Assembly: GCA_001936135.1 (NCBI GenBank)
Contig: CP012810.1
Location: 744,001-808,000 of the forward strand
Direction: 5' to 3'
Source: Saccharomycopsis fibuligera x Saccharomycopsis cf. fibuligera
Taxonomy: Eukaryota > Ascomycota > Saccharomycetes > Ascoideales > Saccharomycopsidaceae
DNA length: 64,000 bases
Shown: piece by piece, positions 29,744 to 39,701 of the stretch
Layout of the letters: the number at the start of each line of letters is the position of its first letter
How positions within the stretch are numbered: position 1 is the first letter of the stretch
Notes under the pieces: model-generated
The model's input: the letters and a program-made list of their open reading frames with translations, nothing else
What the model was told of the DNA's origin: nothing
Databases searched by the model: none
Made by a program: the position numbers and the translations under genes

Positions 29744-30844
29744 AGCACAATCAAAAGATGTCCTGTCTCAACAATTGCCAATGGAAAAATTTTGATTCCG
29801 CCTATACTCAATATCCAACATGTACTTGTGGGAATAACAATAAACAAAAAGCTGCTCTAGGCAATTTCAATTTCTTTGTTTCGGAATTCGGTTGATTTCC
29901 AACAGCGTAGATCGAAAGTGTCCTTCTCGATACAATGGCCACAACAAAGGATGCAATAAATACCTGGCATTCATAGCGTTGAAAGATACTCGATAACCAT
30001 AACCGTGCCATTGACACAGTAAAACTTGTATGTACATGTACATGTATGTACCTGAATTAGCCGGAGAGCAAGAGATCCAAATGGACCTACGCAAGTCAGT
30101 GGAAGTAAAAACAATTCTGTCGAAAAGCCAAATGTTTAATTCAAGTTATCAAACTATCACCATGCAATGTAGTCTATATAAAAACTATAAACGGAAACAA
30201 AGCTAGTTCTCAGCTAAGAAACACTAACAGAATGCAGAACGATGGTTGACGGAAAACGATGCAATTCTTCATATGCACTCACTTGAAAACGCATTTAAAT
30301 CAAGGGTCGTGTAAACTAAACAATATCGCTTGCTACTCGAAAATACTAATGAAAGGTACACTGTGAAATAAAGTCCATATGACAGAGCCGTTAGGTCGCG
30401 AAGAGAACGCCAATAAATATACTATTGAAGTACTGTTGAAAATACAACTGTGAGTTAGGCTGAAAAAGAGTTTGAAATTCGGTTTGCAGAATAGAGCGGA
30501 ATGATTCAATAAGATAGAAATTATGAGATAAAATCAAAAAATAAAAGAAAAAAAAAAAAAAACAGTCAAGTAAAAACAACTAATTCAGTTAAAGAAAATT
30601 AACGTAGTAAGAGAAAAATCAAGCAGAATAATTGGAAAGAAAAAGCTAAACAAAGCAATAGCTATACTACTAATAATGAGTTGAATTCGAAAAGTTAACC
30701 AAAGTTATTGGGAACGGGGGCGTAAAATGTCAAGCAATAACAGATTGGTACTAGAAAAAAGGGAGGTGGCGTACATTGTGTCAAAAAAATGGATGCTAAT
30801 AAGCCGGAAAACAGTACAATCAACTCTTTTGCTGATTGAACGAC
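29744..30844. other. Intergenic region between LINE copy B and IGO1
   Basis: Contains a 14-bp palindrome ATGTACATGTACAT near 30034-30048 and A-rich sequence (30549-30562) approaching the IGO1 3' end. No gene is supported. Confidence 0.55.
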
Positions 30845-31534
30845 TTAGTTGATGTTAATGTCATCTGAGTCAACTTCAGTTTCCAAGTTTGACTTGGAGT
30901 TGATACCGGTGATTTCCTTGTTTGTAGTCGAGATAATAGACCCGTGTCTGGTTATGCTCTTTTTCTTTTGTAAGTTCATAATCTTTTCCACGTTAGGCAA
31001 AGGCAAGTAGTGGTTACCTTCAACAGAACTTGTTATGAAATCATCATCTGGAATTTTCTTTGGAGATCCGCTAATGCTGCTGCCACTGTCACTTCCAGAG
31101 AAGCTGGCATGTCCACTCAGTTGGCGGTGGCTATAGCTATTCTGACTTGGCTGGCTAATCGATGATGCTGGAGAATTTTCTTGAATTGTTTCGTAATGCT
31201 GTGAAGGCAGCTGCGCATTCTGATTCTGCTGCTGTTGTTGTGATTGCTGTGATTGCTGTGATTGTGGTTGTTGTTGTTGTTGCTGCTGCTGATGCTGCTG
31301 CTGCTGTTGTTGTTGTTGTTGTTGATTGCGGACCTTATTCAATGCATAGTCTCCCGAATCAAAGTACTTTCTATCCTTTAGTTTTTTGCTCAATATGTCA
31401 TTACGAGAAGGCAATTTACCGTAAAGCTTGTAAATTCTCAATTCTTGAGCAGAGAGTTTGGACAAGTCAGGGGTGTTTTCATCCTTTGGCGGAGGAGCGG
31501 TTGGGGAAATGGATCTGTCATTGTTAGCGCCCAT
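30845..31534 (-). CDS. IGO1: Endosulfine-family protein Igo1
   Basis: A 229-aa protein from the ATG at 31534. The frame continues upstream but only to a GTG, and the chosen start gives a family-like N-terminus. The endosulfine core is at ~28-66 (LRIYKLYGKLPSRNDIL), with the invariant KYFDSGDYAL motif and Ser60. In S. cerevisiae the matching Ser of Igo1 is phosphorylated by Rim15 (Greatwall), turning it into a PP2A-Cdc55 inhibitor at quiescence entry. A Gln-rich run of about 35 residues (CAA/CAG mix) and a Ser-rich tail make it longer than yeast Igo1 (168 aa). Confidence 0.93.
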   Translation of the reverse strand: MGANNDRSISPTAPPPKDENTPDLSKLSAQELRIYKLYGKLPSRNDILSKKLKDRKYFDSGDYALNKVRNQQQQQQQQQQHQQQQQQQQPQSQQSQQSQQQQQNQNAQLPSQHYETIQENSPASSISQPSQNSYSHRQLSGHASFSGSDSGSSISGSPKKIPDDDFITSSVEGNHYLPLPNVEKIMNLQKKKSITRHGSIISTTNKEITGINSKSNLETEVDSDDININ

Positions 31535-32365
31535 GATTGATGATATTGTACTTTGGTGCTGACTCGTGATAGAGGAGATTTGAGCACTATGTTTGCGTAT
31601 TAATTGATGTGGCCAGTTGGTGATGAGAAATTGGCGAGAAATGATGGAGCCAAAAAAAACTTGTTTTTGTTTTGCCACTGTACAAGAAAAATCAATCCCT
31701 TCCTCGTTTGCTGAATTTGTGTACTGTAAGGATAATCCAGTGTAGATCTTTTCAGAAAAGAAAAAAATAAAAAATAAAAAAGAAGGTCAGCAACAACACT
31801 CTTTTTCTTCTTTTTTTTTTTAACTTTTTCTTTTGATTTTTTCTATCTGTAGAAAGGAAGAAAAAAAAAAAATTGGCGCACTAGAACTGGTGTCAGTGGG
31901 AGCGTTACGAGATCTGCGAGCAACCCAAAAAGTGAATAATTCTAACTACAACGATAGAAAGTGCGAAAAATTGAGCAAAATTCAGTGTCTCAATTCGAAT
32001 TTTCTTTTATTCGCCTGTGAACTACGTCTCAGAGCTCTTGCCAACACTTAAAAACAAGAGAAAAAGTAGAAAAAGAAATTAAGCCAGGGCTTGCTTGTTG
32101 CAAAGGGCACATAGCTTGCGTCAAGAGATTTGGAAACGATCGCACAGGAACAATAGATTACATCCACATGTGGAAAGGAGGAACTTAACGACGGGCTTTT
32201 CTAGGGGGCTAGAACGTCTTCTGTCGCTATGACCGTCTTACTCTCTGCTTATAGCGCTAGTACAAATAGTAGACACTCCTCCCCTCACTTTTGCTTAACG
32301 CACGCTATAAAGGATTACCCTGCTTTATAGAGACTTTCTGGTTGCTTCAGCATACACAGCAACAT
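31535..32365. other. Intergenic region between IGO1 and the SRP RNA candidate
   Basis: IGO1 promoter, with T and A tracts near 31805-31872. TATA-like boxes at 32306-32312 and 32325-32331 probably serve the RNA gene to the right. Confidence 0.5.
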
Positions 32366-32624
32366 TCCCGCTGTAATGGCATCTTGTCGGAAGCGCTTGT
32401 GTTGTGAGCACCGTTCTGGTGTTTATCAGCTGAGTATGTCTGGTTCGATCCCTGTGGTGAGCGTTCTTGTGGCCTGAGTAATCGGCTTTCGTGAACGCTT
32501 GCAAAGAAGTGATTGTACCGCTGGAGGGAAGCAATTCAGCACAGCGAATCACCCACAGTGGAGGCCTGCCAGGTAGCATCTCGCTGGATACTAGAGTCGG
32601 AGCTTGAGCTTGTGCGACCAGTGT
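32366..32624 (+). ncRNA. SCR1: Probable signal recognition particle RNA (scR1)
   Basis: The string GCTGTAATGGC (32370-32380) matches, as I recall it, the start of S. cerevisiae scR1, including the UGUAAU Alu-domain motif. It overlaps an A-box-like TGGCATCTTGTCGG. A B box GGTTCGATCC follows at 32442-32451, TATA-like boxes lie upstream, and a T8 terminator is at 32624-32631. This is the RNA polymerase III layout of SCR1. Strong internal hairpins include AGCGTTC/GAACGCT and GTGATT/AATCAC. Uncertain points: I cannot identify a textbook helix 8, and CTGGTTGC (32338-32345) pairs perfectly with GCGACCAG (32614-32621), which could mean an earlier 5' end or an RNase P/MRP-type RNA. Confidence 0.55.
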
Positions 32625-32946
32625 TTTTTTTGTTGTCATTTTTACAACCATGAAAAATTTAAAATTTGTAGTTCAAGTGTTTTCTCTCCGGTAAATGCAT
32701 GAAACTCTTAAAAATAACGTAACAGAATAATGGGTATAAGGGAAGAAGGATTAGAAACTACAATTATGTCTACTTTTTTGTAAACTGGGACACAAACGAT
32801 CATTGGCGGTCTTAAAATGCGTTGATAGTGAAAAAAAGAAAAAAAATCTAGCATCAACATGGTGGTTTAGAAAATATCTCTCTATTTTTTGATAAGCTTT
32901 AAAAAAAAAGAAAAAAAAAATCATTATCTCATATAGAACGTTTTCT
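32625..32946. other. Spacer between RNA gene and Usp-like gene
   Basis: Holds the T8 terminator at 32624-32631 and A-rich tracts near 32899-32919. The right side is the 3' region of the next minus-strand gene. Confidence 0.55.
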
Positions 32947-34719
32947 TCATCGGGACGATGACGACGACAATTTTTGCTTGAATCTAGAAAACGTAGAAAC
33001 CCGTTTCTTTAGTTTTTCTCTAATATCATCAACTGCAGGATTTTCTTCAGCAACGCTGCTAATACGTCGACCACCAAATATCCCCTTTTCTCGACCACTA
33101 CTGCCGTTGTCAAAAGATTCCTTTTCAGCAGTGGCCCGTTTTCTAGATGCTTGCAACAATGCGGTATCCGCGCTTCGATATGGAGTCAATCCGCTAAATC
33201 CAGCATTTGAATTACCATTAGCATTGCTGTGGCCGTTCAAGTTTTTGCTAAGGCTGCTGGATAAAGACTCGTTGCTTTTGTAAGGAGACAATCGCTGTTG
33301 TTGTTGAGCAGACCGGGACGGGCGCAATGAGCTCATCGATGCTAAGGGACTCAATGAACGATGCCTGTGAAGTAATGAGGAGCTTCTGCTATCGCTGCGG
33401 CTATTAATTGTTGGTGAAGTGGGAGAGGTGGTCGCATTAGCATTACGCTGTCTTGACCTTGAACGTGACACTGAGCGGGACATTGAACGAGATATTGACC
33501 TGGACTGGGATCTGGAATGAGATCTCGACTGTGAGGATGATCTGGAGGAAGGTGAGCTGGTGCCTGCAACAGGCACGGATTTTAACAAATTGATAAAGAA
33601 ATCTTCTTTTATTGGTGGGCTGCTATTGTTGTTTTCGCTGTCATTTGAATTGGCGTTAACGGAACTGAAAGATGAGCTGGCAGCACTTGTAGTGGTAGTA
33701 ATGGTGGAGGTGGTTTTTGGACCAGTTTCTGACAAGTCGCTTGTTGTAGAGCCTGCAAGCTGTTCATCAATAGTCAAACTAGATATCAATCGTTCATCTT
33801 CAACTCTATAATGTCTTACTGCGTTATTGCTAGTATAAACCACAATCGGACAACTAAGCTTCTTCATGCAGTAATTCGTAATTGGACTATGATTGGCAAT
33901 TTTCAGCATCAATAATCGAGCAGTGCGGCCTCTGGTGCTACTGGTGCCGCCGCTGCTACTCCCGTTTTCTTGATCGGAATCCAGGTTTTTTTCATAATGG
34001 CTGAGAATCACCACGTTGGGGCTGAAATCGAGAATGGTGTTCTCTATCGAAAGAGATACGTTCTGGTCAAAAATGAGATTCATGCTGAGTAGAAATTCCT
34101 TTTTTCCGTCTTGTTGCTGTGGGGCAGGCATAATGGCAGATTGCAATAATGGCACAATTTGGGTATCTAACAAATTCTTATACTTTTGGATCTCCGTACT
34201 AGTCAAATAATACCCCTTTTCATGATACTTAAGGTCGAATTTATTGATCACTGACAACACATAGATTTGGTCGTTGGACTTTGCTAGCTGAGAAACAGTG
34301 TATTTCAAAGACAGCAACGACAATTCATCAATGATGCTGTTTTGCTGATTTCCATGCCCATGTCCGTGACTATGAACATGAAGAGATGGATGCTGATGAT
34401 TGTCTGCTAAGTGGAGCTTCACTAGCACAAGGAAAGTATTAGCATTGGGTACCTTGGTATATTTTGGAGTTTTGAAATCGTGATTCAAAAAAGGCTTATT
34501 GAAAGATGGAGCAAGATAGTATGGATTGCTCATCTTATGGTATGCGTTAATGTCACGCTGTCTGGAGTTATTGATGAGATCATTACGATACTTTTCAGTA
34601 ATGGGAGCAACGTCAATGGTCTCAAAAGACACTACGCGGAGTGGTCTGCCTGACGAGGAGGCGAAATCTTTATGTGATTTGAGAATTGAGTGGGATTGAT
34701 TAGCAACAGCAAGACTCAT
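32947..34719 (-). CDS. Usp-like domain protein with Ser/Arg-rich tail
   Basis: A 590-aa protein starting at the ATG at 34719. Residues ~95-305 resemble a UspA-type alpha/beta fold interrupted by low-complexity loops: FLVLVKLHLAD, SLLSLKYTVSQLA, QIYVLSVINK, FSPNVVILSHYEK, and finally LSCPIVVYT, the usual ending strand. A His-rich loop (HVHSHGHGHG) follows the first strand. Residues ~388-428 are an SR-dipeptide stretch. The tail is Ser-rich with further basic patches. Usp-like proteins bind nucleotides in bacteria; function in yeasts is unclear. The domain call is by pattern only. Confidence 0.5.
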   Translation of the reverse strand: MSLAVANQSHSILKSHKDFASSSGRPLRVVSFETIDVAPITEKYRNDLINNSRQRDINAYHKMSNPYYLAPSFNKPFLNHDFKTPKYTKVPNANTFLVLVKLHLADNHQHPSLHVHSHGHGHGNQQNSIIDELSLLSLKYTVSQLAKSNDQIYVLSVINKFDLKYHEKGYYLTSTEIQKYKNLLDTQIVPLLQSAIMPAPQQQDGKKEFLLSMNLIFDQNVSLSIENTILDFSPNVVILSHYEKNLDSDQENGSSSGGTSSTRGRTARLLMLKIANHSPITNYCMKKLSCPIVVYTSNNAVRHYRVEDERLISSLTIDEQLAGSTTSDLSETGPKTTSTITTTTSAASSSFSSVNANSNDSENNNSSPPIKEDFFINLLKSVPVAGTSSPSSRSSSQSRSHSRSQSRSISRSMSRSVSRSRSRQRNANATTSPTSPTINSRSDSRSSSLLHRHRSLSPLASMSSLRPSRSAQQQQRLSPYKSNESLSSSLSKNLNGHSNANGNSNAGFSGLTPYRSADTALLQASRKRATAEKESFDNGSSGREKGIFGGRRISSVAEENPAVDDIREKLKKRVSTFSRFKQKLSSSSSR

Positions 34720-35405
34720 TGTGGCGGGGGGTGGTGGTGGTGATTGTATATGTTTTTGTTTTTTTTCTTCTTTTTTATTTAGTGAACCGTTTCAAGTGGA
34801 CGTTGCAAAAAATAGCGAGAGAGACTGTATCTATAGATGCAGCAGCCCAGATCCGTATTGGTTGGAAAGGTACGAGAAGCTATCAAAAGTATGGAAAGTG
34901 AACTGTCTATCGATTTGAACCGGCAGACAGCAGACAACTGTCGATGCTGATACTGGAATGTTGGCAAGACAAAGAAAATAAAAATAAGAAAATAAAAAGA
35001 CGCCCTGATTATATGCAGTAATTTAATTAATTAGCTACTGCAGTGAGTGAGAATTTGACCGATGAGAATTTTCTTGGCTGCGAGAAAAAAAGACAATTTT
35101 ATTTCATAAACTGAAAAAGTGACAGCCACCGGGGCCCCGAGGAAATTTAACCCAAAAAAGAAAAGTCGCACACCAAAGAGCCAATCGACTGGTGCGGGAG
35201 AATGTATACACGGTGGTAAGTAATAACTAAAAAGAGATTTAGATAAGGCAGAAACCCGGAATCAAAAAATATTAGTTGTGGGTGTTTGCTTGCTTTTATT
35301 TTATGAATGGATGAATGATGACGACTGGTTTTAGATTAGTTAGCTAATTGCTGTGGCGTACTAGTAGTAGGATGCCCACGAGGGTGTAAAAAAAAAAAAA
35401 AAAAA

Positions 35406-35436
<31 letters not shown>

Positions 35437-35578
35437 AATAGTTGCGTTTATTTATGGTTAGCGCTAATTGAAATTTTTTTTTTTTTAATTTGCCTGATTA
35501 GCTTCAGGGCACAACAGGATGGACAGAAGCGCTTTCCTCATTGGGCAACAGCTGTAGCGTATTGGAATAAATATGAAG

Positions 35579-35609
<31 letters not shown>

Positions 35610-36156
35610 AAGCGGCATAAAGTAGTTGCAGGTTTGAATACGTATTGATTTGAAATTATGGTCCTTACTAGTTGAGGCCAATTGATTATGATATCAAGCT
35701 ATCAACTGATATTAACCGAGAGTTGTAGTAGTTGTAATTACACTCTTTGCAGACAACAGTCACCAGCTGCAGAGCTGCGACAATAGTTCCATTGTGCACC
35801 GTGCGGTCATTCATCCTGTATATAGTTTATATAGTGAGTGCCAATCAACGGCCCCTACTATCCTATGGCTTTGGTGCTCGTCACTCGGGGCTCCGGACAC
35901 ACAAAACTTGCCGTTAATGGCAGCCGACCCCAGGTTTTCTGCACCTTTTGTTACTATAGGAGCTACCGCGCACCATAATGCTGAACGACCCACTGCAGTG
36001 GATCCGAAAGAGAGAAAAAAAATAAAAATAAAATACAAAAAATAAAGCGTCTTATACAATATTGTGTTGGCCAACATGACTGGCCTATTGGATTACTGGC
36101 TTCAAAAACAAAAGCTGCGCAGCAGGCAATTGATTTATCATACATCTTAAAACAGA
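34720..36156. other. Long divergent promoter region
   Basis: 1.4 kb between divergent genes. It has a 10-bp palindrome CGGGGCCCCG at 35130-35139, a (TAA)n run at 35407-35436 and an A29 run at 35579-35607. No gene is supported. Confidence 0.55.
35579..35607. repeat. A29 homopolymer
   Basis: An uninterrupted run of 29 A residues, among the longest homopolymers in the window. Confidence 0.9.
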
Positions 36157-37134
36157 ATGACCAACGTGCTTGCATTATCAGCAAGGTCCACCCCAGCCAA
36201 GCTTACAACGAGAAGCTGTCTTTCCAGTTGTAGCTTGAGAGTCCCACAGACATTTCAAGGCAAAAACCAGCTTCAACCTTATGCTTTACGATTCTCTTCA
36301 ACAAAAGCTGCAGCTAGTGGCGCCAAAAGTGCTCAGATAACTGCTATAAGACCTAATCAGCTTCATTACAAAATAGGCCAAATTGTACGCTGCGAAAAAC
36401 ATCCCCTGGCTGACAAACTTTACGTTTCTCAGGTGGCCGTCACTCCCACTGCTGCTGCTGCTGCTGCTGCTGCCAATGATCCCAATACTACCAGCACCGA
36501 AGGTCTAATTACGGTATGCAGCGGCCTTCGTGATTTTATTCCCCTCAGTGAACTCCAAGGTCGCAAAGTGGTTCTCATTAACAATTTGAAAGCGTCCAAG
36601 ATGAGAGGGGTAAAATCTGAGGCTATGTTATTAGCCGCTGAAAAGAAAACTTTCAAGAATACGTCTATTACCGAGGAAAACAAAGATGCGGAACCGGAAC
36701 CGGAAGCTATTGTGAAGGTGGAATTGGTGAATCCACCGTTGGGGTCCGCAGTGGGTGCAAATTTGGTGTTTAAAGCGTTATCTGACTTTACTGAGAATAT
36801 CAAAGTTGAAGAGACAGGGACTGAAAACGCAGGTGCCAATGCCAATGCCAATGCCAACCCTGCAACGCCAACATTTAAAAAAGTCAAAGATTTGAAAAAA
36901 CTAGCAGCAATTTTGGACGGGTTGCGTACTAATGATGCTAAATTTGTCAGCTTTATTGATAATGATGACACGGCACTGCAAGCGCAAGCGCAGAAAAACA
37001 AAGATGAATATTTTCTCGTTGATCCGGTAGTGGAGGCAAGAGTCCAAGCAGAAGATGCCGGCGGTGCAGAGGAAGATAAAAAAAAGCAGTATGTTGCATT
37101 TGCTGATATGTTATCTGGTGCTGTTGTTCGTTGA
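36157..37134 (+). CDS. tRNA-binding (Arc1/EMAPII-type OB-fold) protein
   Basis: A 325-aa protein from the ATG at 36157. Residues ~70-165 are a tRNA-binding OB fold: YKIGQIVRCEKHPLADKLYV, then TVCSGLRDFIPLSELQGRKV and NLKASKMRGVKSEAMLLAA, the hallmark of Arc1, EMAPII and Trbp111. The N-terminal ~50 residues are rich in Ser, Arg and Lys with almost no acidic residues (LALSARSTPAKLTTRSCL), like a mitochondrial presequence. There is a poly-Ala loop inside the OB fold (GCT repeats), and no Arc1 GST-like domain. It may be a mitochondrial tRNA-binding cofactor; that role is inference. Confidence 0.75.
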   Translation: MTNVLALSARSTPAKLTTRSCLSSCSLRVPQTFQGKNQLQPYALRFSSTKAAASGAKSAQITAIRPNQLHYKIGQIVRCEKHPLADKLYVSQVAVTPTAAAAAAAANDPNTTSTEGLITVCSGLRDFIPLSELQGRKVVLINNLKASKMRGVKSEAMLLAAEKKTFKNTSITEENKDAEPEPEAIVKVELVNPPLGSAVGANLVFKALSDFTENIKVEETGTENAGANANANANPATPTFKKVKDLKKLAAILDGLRTNDAKFVSFIDNDDTALQAQAQKNKDEYFLVDPVVEARVQAEDAGGAEEDKKKQYVAFADMLSGAVVR

Positions 37135-37809
37135 TTTTGCAACTTGGCATTGGCCTGTCTGTGAGGTGAGCGTGCGGCGCTCAAAGCGTTGTGCTGTATT
37201 ATAGATCGATAGGGGAGGCTTGATATTGATAATCACAACATGTACATAGCACAATAAGTGCGGAGGGCTTTGATAATTATTGTTTTCCATCTTTTCAGGA
37301 ATAAGCATTTCTACTTTGTTTCTGACACAACCAGTGTTTTGTGGATTATGAAATGAATTAAAAAACTCATTATTTGAAACAGAAAAAGAGCATGAAGTAG
37401 AACTTTTAAAACGGTTATGAAAGTAAAGTAGAGAGCCAGTATAAGCAATTGATAAAATGAGTAAACATATGAAACAAAGGATGTCTTGAATGGTATTAGC
37501 AATGATCGTAATTATGATAAATGGCACAAAGAAAAAGAGAAAAGTGAAAAAAGAGAGAGTGAAAGAATGAAAAAAGTAATGAAAAATAGAGAAAAAAAAA
37601 AAAGTCAATCATAAATAAAGAAAAACGTATTTTCAAATCATGAAAAATTAAAGAGCCAAGCTGTAAGGAAAAATGACAAAATATAATTAGAAAATTACAA
37701 TAAAAAAAAAAAATAAAAAAATAAAAAAAATTACAAACGCATCAATATCAGCATGATGTTATTAAGCTCATGAAAAGAAGGAGATATATAGTTTGAGAAG
37801 CTCTCAATC

Positions 37810-37845
<36 letters not shown>

Positions 37846-37924
37846 ATACCAGAGCAGCATATAAAGCGAGCGACTTTTTCAGCTTGGCCGCAACACTTGA
37901 CTTTAACTGATTTTATTTTTTTTT
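37135..37924. other. 3' spacer between convergent genes
   Basis: A-rich, with A tracts at 37591-37602, 37699-37711 and an A32 run at 37812-37843. No gene is supported. Confidence 0.6.
37812..37843. repeat. A32 homopolymer
   Basis: An uninterrupted run of 32 A residues in the spacer between convergent genes. Confidence 0.9.
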
Positions 37925-38983
37925 TTATGGCACAATTTCATTCTCTTTCCATTGGTCAAAATTCACTCGTTCGTAAAGCAACCGTTTAGAATTACCATAA
38001 CTGTCTTTATAATAATCTACCTTATCAATCAACAATACCACCACTGCAAATTGTTTTTGTCCCTCGTTTATACTTTTTCCATCAACTCCCCTGCTGATCC
38101 TGTCAATCAATTTGCGCTTATCCTCATTCATGCTAGTGCGTGGTTTTGGATGCTTGAAGCTGGATTTGCTTTTTGGAGACAACAAGTCCCATGCGCGATG
38201 AAATTCATTTTGGTAGTCTTGCACGGTTGGAGGGTACAAAATTTCCGGTTTGCTAGTGAGAAGTTCATTTAAACTGAGTCCGTGGCTGTTGTTGTTTTCT
38301 TCAAGTTCTTGTTGAATTTTGTGGAGCGAGGATGGAGAGAAGAGCGGATAGTTTATTGGGGCTGAGATGTCGCCAGCGGTTTGTATAAGATTATTGTTAT
38401 TGCTGTTGTTTGTATTTATATTGCCACCTCTTACTCTTTGATCGGCACTATTCAACTGGAATACTTGACAAGTGGAGCCGGACTTGTGTAGCACCGGATG
38501 TCCTTGCAGCAGCAGCGAGGACAGCAGCAGCTGTTGCTGTTGCTGTTGCTGTTGTTGTTGTTTGCTTTCGTCATCATCATCGGATATCTGGTCTTCCAAG
38601 TCATCATCATCGTAACCATCTTCTTCGTATGGAGTATTAGCAATGTCGGGCAACACCACCTGGGGGTACAAGTTTCTATTTATGGAGATGACGTTGGCGG
38701 AGCCGTTAAAACGGAACTGCTTGTTTGCATTTTTGAAATAGAAGCAAGCTTCGAAATTGTTGTTATTGAGCAATTCTTGTTGTTTGAGGGACCGATCGTC
38801 GGTAGTAAAGATGATGCTGTTTGTTGATTCATCATTGAAGAGAAAGCCGCGGTAGACACAAGTTCTGACTCTTGGGACGAGTTTTTTAGCGTCAATGGTT
38901 GCAAAGGAGAAGGAGACAAAGGACTCAGACTCCAGAGCAAGGGCGCTCTTGAAGGCGGGAATCCACGGGGCGATGCACTGCAT
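37925..38983 (-). CDS. FMN-binding PNPO-like protein (YPR172W/YLR456W family)
   Basis: A 352-aa protein. I choose the ATG at 38983, which gives MQCIAPWIPAFKSALALE, the conserved N-terminus of this split-barrel family. The frame is open to another ATG at 39253, but that extension encodes poly-Phe from an A30 tract and is unlikely to be real. Core motifs: VPRVRTCVYRGFLF, TDDRSLKQQEL and ACFYFKNANKQFRFNG (~40-110). The C-terminal part ends with RVNFDQWKENEIVP, as in pyridoxamine-phosphate-oxidase relatives. A ~120-residue insertion with poly-Gln and acidic runs separates the halves. The yeast relatives have no firmly established reaction. Confidence 0.8.
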   Translation of the reverse strand: MQCIAPWIPAFKSALALESESFVSFSFATIDAKKLVPRVRTCVYRGFLFNDESTNSIIFTTDDRSLKQQELLNNNNFEACFYFKNANKQFRFNGSANVISINRNLYPQVVLPDIANTPYEEDGYDDDDLEDQISDDDDESKQQQQQQQQQQLLLSSLLLQGHPVLHKSGSTCQVFQLNSADQRVRGGNINTNNSNNNNLIQTAGDISAPINYPLFSPSSLHKIQQELEENNNSHGLSLNELLTSKPEILYPPTVQDYQNEFHRAWDLLSPKSKSSFKHPKPRTSMNEDKRKLIDRISRGVDGKSINEGQKQFAVVVLLIDKVDYYKDSYGNSKRLLYERVNFDQWKENEIVP

Positions 38984-39163
38984 TGGGTGTTGAGCTGAAG
39001 GCAGTTTCAGTGTATTAACAGTAGCTAGAAAGAGCAGTATGAGAATGAAGTAAGTGTATATAGACAGAGAGGGAGTTAGTGAGCCAGGATGTGCGGTTGC
39101 GGGTGGGTTGATGAGAGTGGTGTGGATACAAAACAGAGAAAAACCAGAGAAAGAAAGAGAGAG

Positions 39164-39194
<31 letters not shown>

Positions 39195-39550
39195 CAGAAA
39201 ATTTGGAGAAAGACGAGCGTCGAGAGACCGGGAAAAAACTGCCGTGCGATCATCCATTGTTTTCTTATTTACTCGCTGACAGACAACAAGAAAGAAAGCA
39301 TCATGACTTGGACTTGGAAGCACTGGATCTTGCCAAGAGACGGTCTGTGGCACAGTGATTAGTGGTTATAATGGTAACAATACGCTCAATTAGCTGTTGC
39401 GGTAATTACATCACAGCACCGTGTCGCCGATTGCAACCACCAGTATTTTTGTGAGTGTACTCGATTGATTGATTGATTGTCTTGATACGGTTGTCGGACG
39501 GGACGGCCTTTGCGACGACTTCGGAAAATGAATTTCACTTCTTCTCACCA

Positions 39551-39589
<39 letters not shown>

Positions 39590-39701
39590 GCCATAATATG
39601 TCACGCCGCAAGATACAGGCTACAGTATACGGTAGTGCTATAATACTCAACATACATTCACTATAAACACCAACCACAACAATAATAACAACCACTCCCG
39701 C
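38984..39701. other. Spacer with A30 tract and (GAC)12
   Basis: Promoter of the PNPO-like gene on the left, containing A30 at 39164-39193. The right part is downstream of LCP5 and contains (GAC)12 at 39551-39586. No independent gene. Confidence 0.6.
39551..39586. repeat. (GAC)12 trinucleotide repeat
   Basis: Twelve perfect GAC units about 115 bases beyond the LCP5 stop codon, likely in its 3' UTR (GTC repeats in the transcript). Confidence 0.9.

Noticed and set aside
31535-31678. 48-residue N-terminal extension of IGO1
   Set aside because: It starts with GTG, and known endosulfines begin near the chosen ATG.
32325-32651. 108-codon minus-strand ATG frame
   Set aside because: It lies opposite the probable SRP RNA gene with its hairpins and Pol III signals; no protein signature.
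34905-34920. B-box-like GGTTCAAATC on the minus strand
   Set aside because: No D arm, acceptor stem or A box fits around it.
37485-37500. GGATGTC string reminiscent of Candida telomere repeats
   Set aside because: A single short match in a spacer; no tandem copies and no telomerase RNA features.
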